From Mycteria americana (lineage: Eukaryota > Chordata > Aves > Ciconiiformes > Ciconiidae), in assembly GCF_035582795.1 (NCBI RefSeq), contig NC_134370.1, forward strand, positions 46,611,501 to 46,675,500: 64,000 nt of DNA, given 5' to 3'. Shown one piece after another: positions 58,118 to 64,000 of this stretch. Below the pieces are notes generated by a model. That model made no database searches and was not told the origin of the DNA. It worked only from the letters and a program-made list of their open reading frames with translations. The translations under genes and the position numbers were made by a program. Numbering within the stretch: the stretch's first letter is position 1; every line of letters begins with the position of its first letter.

Positions 58118-59064
58118 ATGGTCGTTACAGAGTTCATCCTTCTGGGATTTGGGAATGGCCCTGAACTGGACTCTCTTCTCTTCCTGATGTTTCTGTCAAT
58201 CTACATTGTAACCATAACTGGAAACATCTTCATCACTGTGCTGATGGTGGCTAATCGGCACCTTCACACGCCAATGTACTTCTTCCTGGGCGATTTGGCC
58301 TGCTTGGAAATCTGCTACAGCTCAAATATCTTGCCTAGGATGTTGCTTAGCTATCTGGGTGGAGACAGAAGTATTTTAGTCAATGGATGTTTTACACAAT
58401 ACTATTTCTTTGGTTGCTTGGCAGCTGCAGAGTGCTATCTCCTCGCAGTGATGTCCTATGATAGGTACCTAGCAGCGTGCAAACCCCTGCACTATCCATC
58501 CCATATGAATAGCAAGCTCTGTCTCCAGCTGGGTGCTGCATCTTGGATAAGTGGCTTTCTATCTAATTCTATGCTAACATTCCAGATCTCAAATTTAGAT
58601 TTCCGTGGGCCTAATGAAATTGAACATTTTTTCTGTGACTCATTTCCAATGATAAAACTCTCCTGTGGTGACACTCATGTGGCAGGACTTGTCATTCTGT
58701 TGTGGCAGGTGTGTGCTCACTGCTTCCATTTCTTTTGATCTTCTCATCCTATCTCTACATTATTATCACCATCATGAGAATTCCTCCTGCCACTGGAAGG
58801 AAACAGGCCTTTTCCACTTGCTCCTCCCATCTTATTGTGGTGATTCTTTTTTACTGGTCAATATTAACTGTCTATGTACTTCCTCATCACGATACCCAAA
58901 TATCTCCAAAGTAAGTCTTCTCTGTTTTTTATACCATTCTCACTCCCTTGGTCAATCCTCTCATCTACAGTCTGAGAAACACAGAAGTAAAGGAAGCTCT
59001 GCAAAAACAGACAAGTAAATTGCTGGCTTTCAGGGGACTGCTTTCTGTTAAAAAAGGGGGGTAG
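58118..59064 (+). pseudogene. Olfactory receptor pseudogene (class II), best preserved
   Basis: From the ATG at 58118 the frame is open for 206 codons through TM1-TM4 and extracellular loop 2. Motifs are HLHTPMYFFLGDLACLE, MSYDRYLAACKPLHYP and NEIEHFFCDSFPMIKLSC. A frameshift near 58700 in TM5 is followed by a second-frame segment with IPPATGRKQAFSTCSSHLIVV (TM6), a stop at 58912-58914, and then [25 protein letters not shown] (TM7) to the stop at 59062. The start codon follows an A-run, and the usual N-terminal glycosylation site is missing, so the true start may also be damaged. Two coding breaks indicate recent loss. Confidence 0.93.
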
Positions 59065-59339
59065 TAATCCTTAATGAGTTACAGGTTCAGACACAATTAC
59101 ATGGCATGCGAACATAGTTAATTTGAATAAAGCTTGGAAATACATAGCTGTACATCTTAAAAATAAATAAGCAGAGAAACAAAATAGGTAAATAATCTTG
59201 CTATCAGTTGGGGGGTGGTATGGAGAAAGAACATGAATATTGTAGTAGTCACTTTAGCATTAGCATCAAGGCGTGCTGAAGTCTCAGGCCACAAAAACTT
59301 TCACCTAGATCCACCAACCGTGCACTGAACTTTTACTTG
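59065..59339. other. Intergenic DNA after the receptor pseudogene
   Basis: The interval is AT-rich with no recognised feature. Confidence 0.5.
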
Positions 59340-59780
59340 GCTACATGAAGGAAGGCCCCCGAAACCGGTGCAAACCAGAGAGATAAGGAGGCTTCAACCT
59401 TAGCAGAAGCTGCAATCTTAGAGATAAGAGAAGAATCGGCCCACCTAGAGAAAATGAAAGGGCCCAATGAAGAACAGGAAGATCCCAGACCCAAATACTA
59501 CTATTGGTCTGAACTGTCTCTGGAGGGGAGGGGAATTTAGATTGTAAGGGTATAATTACCCAGGGATTTCTTTGGTCTGGGTCACTCTCCGGAGGCACTC
59601 AGCTCGAGCTGTTTTCACTGCTGTACCAATAAATTCATCTGGAGTACGTCATATCAGAGACTCTGCTTTGGGAAACCTAGGGTCGAGCCAGAGGGGAGAG
59701 GAAGCGCCCGAGAGTGAGTGTCTGTGTGAGCGAGGAGTCAAAAAGGGGCACTCATCAGCAGTGGAGCTGCCTGCTGTGAA
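59340..59780 (+). mobile_element. Possible LTR-type fossil, partial
   Basis: The base composition is unlike the surrounding DNA, and the order of motifs (a GGTCTGGGTCACTC segment, then TGCTGTACCAATAAATTCATC with an AATAAA signal at about 59627-59632, then a purine-rich part) resembles the 3' half of an avian LTR followed by leader sequence. No 5' end was found, and the call is tentative. Confidence 0.35.
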
Positions 59781-62780
59781 GTGACTCAGGTCCTAGCAGT
59801 TAAAGTCTCGGGTGGTGTGTGTGCAACTCTTTGAATGGTGTGTGAATGCTCAGGCAACGGCTTCTCCTTTAACACGAATATGTAGTGAACACTGTAAAGT
59901 AAGCAAAATAAATTCATGAATGTCATTGTATATGTATTATTGCACATGATATCTTCTTGCCTGCCTGCTTGCTTGCTTTTTCCTCACTACAGCCGAAATT
60001 CAGTTCAGGATAAGTTGAAACTCAGTTTATAGCAGATAGACCATTTCTTTATTAATGTTATGTTCTGGATTACTCTTAGTTTTTACATCTATGGTGTAGA
60101 TATCTACATCCAAGATAGTTATCTGGACTCCCTTGATTGCAAATGAAGAGAGTGAGAAACATTGCTTGAACATGGTTCATGTGACGTATTTTAGAGGTCT
60201 GGTTTTGGTTAATATAAACCATGCTCTAGAAGGGCTCAGTTCAATATATTAAAGAACTCCTAGCTCATACAGAAGAACACTCAATGTAGACATCCAGTCT
60301 AAAATTAATTAAATACTATCCATATTTGGACTGACAATTAAAAGCTTAAAGTGAAAGCAAAACTCCCACAACAACATTGCAACAACTTCCAAAGAGGAAT
60401 GCCCACTCTGTTGACGTTTGGTGGAGAGGAGAGGAGGGGAGATAAATGGAAAGGACCATCTTTACCACCCTGAAATTAGCTCATTTTGCATGTGTAGTTT
60501 TATTCTCCTTGATAACAATTAGGAAATAGGAAGAGCTGTTTAGAGATCTTCTGTAGGTTATAGAATTGTGATTGCTATGCAAGTTCTTATATTTAACATG
60601 GTTAAAAAAATAAAAGAAATAGTGGTTAGCAAAGCTTCACACTTCATTAAAGCATCTAGCAGTGCAATAAGCAGTGGAGAAAAGACAGCACAGGAACAGG
60701 AGTGACCATCACAGTAAGGAGATACAGCTTTTGAAAGCAGTTAGCAGAGCAAGAAATGGCTAATGGGAAACATCCCTGGTGTCTGGAGGAGGGAACAAAT
60801 GGAGAGGGGATTAGCAAAAATAAGAAGGAATAGGTACCACTTGCCACACAAAGCTGTATGAGGCAGGAAAAGACTTCTCACACCTTGGCTAAGTTTAGGC
60901 AATTAATTAGAGCTCCGAACTCAAGAATACACATCTATCTGTCCCATAGCATATATCTACAATAGGCCAAATTAACCAGGCCCAGAAATGTCTATATTGC
61001 TTTATTTATTATAATGGATATCCATTAACACTTAGACATCTGCAAAGAAACTCTGCACGTGTGTTAGTCACCTAGTTTCCCAACATACTCACTAAATGGA
61101 AAATGGCATTTCTACATTGTGACTTATCTGCACATTTTGGACTTCTGAGGCTATGATGAATTAAGCCTTAGAAGTGCCTGTTCCTCTCCTTTGATTATAG
61201 GGCAACTGACTCTATGACATGCTCAGATGTAGAAATTTAGGACTCAAACCACTAGACAAACATAGGCCTTCAGTGCCGTTAGAGACACCCAGGAGCATCT
61301 TAGCTGGTCTCCAGTAATGTTCCAGAAGGACAGGTCTCCTGCGTACCTCTATCACGTTTGCCAGTCTTAAGCAGATCTCTTGGATACTCTAGAGCATTTT
61401 AAAAGTCACTAGATATGTCAACAACAATTAAACCACCGGATTACAGATGTCTGAAGTTAGGTATGGTGAATCTCTCTTTGACTTGCTACCAGGTTTCCTT
61501 ACCTTGCACAAAATACTTTGTTCAATGTGGGTCTAGGACACTTTTCAAAAATTAGTTTTGGAAACTTCATGCTGAACTTCTAATTTTCTGAAGAGCTGTA
61601 GTTCAAGTGGGATCCATTTCACCTGAATTTATCCATTCAACTATAGACTTTTTAGCTAAATGACATGCTGCTACTACCTGCCTGATGATAAAGAGAGATA
61701 GCTGTCTTCAGAAGGTAATACACCCATCCTCAGATAGATGTCTAAAACAAATGGTCTGATTAGGTTTGGGGTTCCTTTCTCTCCATCAAGACAGACTTGA
61801 TTAATAATTCAAACAAGGCATCTAGCAAAGGCTGTTTTCCTCCTCCCATTAGCTTTAAATGGAGAATCACACTTTGCTATTTAAACTTTATTTTAAATTT
61901 AAATTTTAACCTAATTATTGTTAATTTGATTGCTTCTACTCATGTAAGATTAACAAAAAAAAATTTAGCTTTCATTAATTTAAATTGTTCACAGTCCTCT
62001 ACAATACCAAGGGAGATGTTTCATCTTCTGAGTATACTTGGTAATGAATCCAGAGAGGGGTTCCTATCTCAGGAAGCAATGTAAGATAGCATGTAGTTCA
62101 GAACAGTTGAACTTCACTCTTTCTTGGGGATCCTACAGGAAACTATTCACCATCCTGAAGTGTTGCCCAAAAGGCAGAAAAAGGTATCCCAGTATCTGAA
62201 ATCATGAACAAAGGCATCATATCAGAAACTCTGGATTGCTTCTCATGAAAATTGAGGTATACCAGTATTTTCTATAATGAATATTGGCAAGGTAATGAAA
62301 ATTGGCAAGAAAAATGCTTATTAGTATAGAGGGCTCAAGAAAAAAAAGTAATTTAATGTTTTTAAAGGTTAGAAGAGGATGCAACTGAGAACTCTAGATG
62401 TCTGCAATGCACACAGTGATGTCTGAGCTGTATGTTAAGACTTTCATGGAGATGTAAGAGATCTAAGTACTTGTAGCAATTAGCCTATTTTAGATTACTT
62501 CTAGAGAATGAACAAAAATAACATCTGAGAGTTGTTTCCATTCATAGATTGTAAGGGAAATGTAAATGGGTATCTCAGCTGCTGATGGTTGCCATATGGT
62601 TGTTTGCAGAAACAACACAAAAGCTTTTCTTGATCATTCAGGAAAAATATTTCATTTGTAAAAATACGTATTTTTTTAAAAAAACCTCCTCCCTGCTCTG
62701 AAATGGGTCTTTTTTAAAAGAAACAAAGTAGTTGCATAGTTTGGGAAAGGGGACACAGAGGACACACAGAGGACAATCAA
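59781..62780. other. Unassigned AT-rich intergenic DNA (3 kb)
   Basis: No gene or named repeat is seen. A GAGAGGAGAGGAGGGGAG purine run is near 60424, and an imperfect CCTGCCTGCTTGCTTGC array is near 59961. Confidence 0.5.
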
Positions 62781-62859
62781 GTTACAGAGTACTTACAGAG
62801 TACAGGTACAGAGTACCTACCCAAACGCATGGATGCAGCGGAGGGTACCAAGGGAAGTG

Positions 62860-63840
62860 GCTGATGCCATTGCAAGACTGGTATTTGTCATCTTTGACAA
62901 ACTGGGGTAGGTTCCCAGTGACATCAAAAAAGCAAACGAGCTTCAAGAAGGCCAAGGAGAAAGTTTTGAGGAATGTCAGATTCACCTCAGCCTCGAGGAA
63001 GAATATGGAGCAAATCCTCCTGGAAGCCATGTCTAAGTACATGAAGGGCAGGAAAGGATGTGTAACAGCACAGATTTACTTAAAACACATCATGCCTGAC
63101 CAACCTGACACCTTTCCAGGGTGAGATGACTGGCTCGGAGTGGGTGAGGGCAGAGTGGGTGAGGGCAGAGTGGTGGATGTCATTTAATGACTTCAGCAAT
63201 TCTTGACATAGTAGCCTTGCAGCCAAACTGGGAAGATCTAAACTGGATGGGAAAACATTAGGTTGGTCTGCACCATCAAGACTTTAACGGGTAGTGGTCA
63301 ACAATCTGAGTCTAGCTGGTAGCTGGCTATAAGAGGAATTCTTCACAGGCTGATACTGGGACTAATGCTGTTTCACATATTCATCAGTAACTGGGAAGAT
63401 GTGATGGAGAACATCCTCAGGAGTTTCCAGATGACAGAAATTTGGGGACAGGGGAAGAGGGCCATACGCAGAAATGTCATGAAGTTTGAGACAAATGCCA
63501 AGTCCTGGCCATGGCACAAAAGATGCATAGGTATAGCTCGGGACTGACCATCTGAGGAGCAGCTCTGCAGAAAAGGATGTGGGGTTCCTGGTGGATGGCA
63601 AGCTGGACGTGACCCAGCAGTGTGTCCCTGCATTGGAGAGAAGTAACCATGTAGCTAGCTGTGTTAGCAAGAGCTAGCCAACTGGTCAAAGGAATGCACC
63701 CATTTCCCTCTGCTTGGCACTTGCAAGGCCACCTATGGAGAAAGGTGTCCCATTTTGGGATCCCTCTATACAAGAAAGAGATTCATAAATAGAAGAGTCC
63801 AGAAGAGGACCACTAAGATGATCAGAGGGAACACAGGTCA
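62860..63840 (+). mobile_element. Old CR1 LINE copy
   Basis: The forward strand matches CR1 ORF2 in broken pieces. These are a HIMPDQPDTFPG-like segment (63085-63122), a segment on the decayed DVI-FNDFSNS part after it, LFHIFISNWED at 63370, and RSSSAEKDVGFLVDGKLDVTQQC-like sequence at 63560-63630. A C-terminal CHFGIPLYKKEIHK--RVQKRTTKMIRG-like segment follows, to 63830. Many stops and frameshifts are present. It is a different, older subfamily from the copy at 51893-53340. Confidence 0.75.
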
Positions 63841-64000
63841 AGACAGTAACATACTGAAAGGCATTGTGTTTTATAACAATGCAGACTTGTAACTCCACTT
63901 TACTGTGAAGGAACATAGGAAGGTCAACCAGTGTTGATAATCAAAGTGCAGGCTGGAGGGTGCCTTAACTGAAAACTGTAGGAGAGGACCTTTCTCAGCT
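63841..64000. other. Window end, unassigned
   Basis: This is probably the 3' tail of the CR1 copy or unrelated DNA. A GGTGCCTTAACTGAAAACTG stretch near the end may still be CR1-derived. Confidence 0.35.

Overview
The window looks like nuclear DNA of a neoavian bird. It carries an intact feather-type beta-keratin gene with the usual avian layout (TATA box, short non-coding exon 1, ~540 bp intron, whole coding sequence in exon 2). It also carries CR1 LINE fragments in several states of decay, solo LTRs of types I recognise from neoavian genomes, olfactory receptor pseudogenes and decayed tRNA genes. No bacterial, phage or CRISPR feature is present. The species and chromosome cannot be read from the sequence.

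Layout. (1) 1-2291: GC-rich DNA with CCAAT/TATA-like motifs, an initiator-tRNA fragment cut at 711 and a tRNA-Cys relic. (2) 2292-18905: palindrome I, with arms 2292-10345 and 11600-18905 around a ~1.25 kb centre. Identity is patchy. The tracts 2292-~5447 and ~7404-9117, with their mirrors, are nearly identical. The tracts ~5450-6240 and 9118-10345 have drifted to roughly 80-85% by eye, and the left arm alone holds ~1.16 kb at 6240-7404. Each arm has one keratin gene, one solo LTR, one tRNA-Ser relic and one tRNA-Gly relic. (3) 18906-20450: a diverged third partial copy of arm sequence in direct orientation, starting where the arm identity ends. (4) 20824-22725: LTR-type fossils. (5) 22950-46701: palindrome II, with arms 22950-33435 and 36234-46701 (~10.5 kb each) around a 2.8 kb spacer. 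The arms look more than 99.9% identical by eye, apart from an 18 bp length difference in a (GTTAAC)n array. Each arm carries an initiator tRNA-Met relic, two olfactory receptor pseudogenes, two CR1 pieces and a solo LTR. (6) 46702-64000: AT-rich intergenic DNA with two more olfactory receptor pseudogenes, a 1.45 kb CR1 copy with one stop, an older CR1 and possible LTR debris.

The only genes that look intact are the two beta-keratin copies (CDS 7982-8299 minus and 13903-14220 plus). They face away from each other, encode the same 105-residue protein, and lie in a ~1.7 kb tract of near-identity that covers little beyond promoter, gene and 3' end. The DNA on both sides of that tract has drifted. 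This is the pattern expected from local gene conversion between palindrome arms. The strongest lead in the window is therefore its architecture: two neighbouring palindromes of different age and homogenisation state, one protecting a feather keratin gene and the other filled with dead olfactory receptors. Identity figures are visual estimates, because no alignment could be run.
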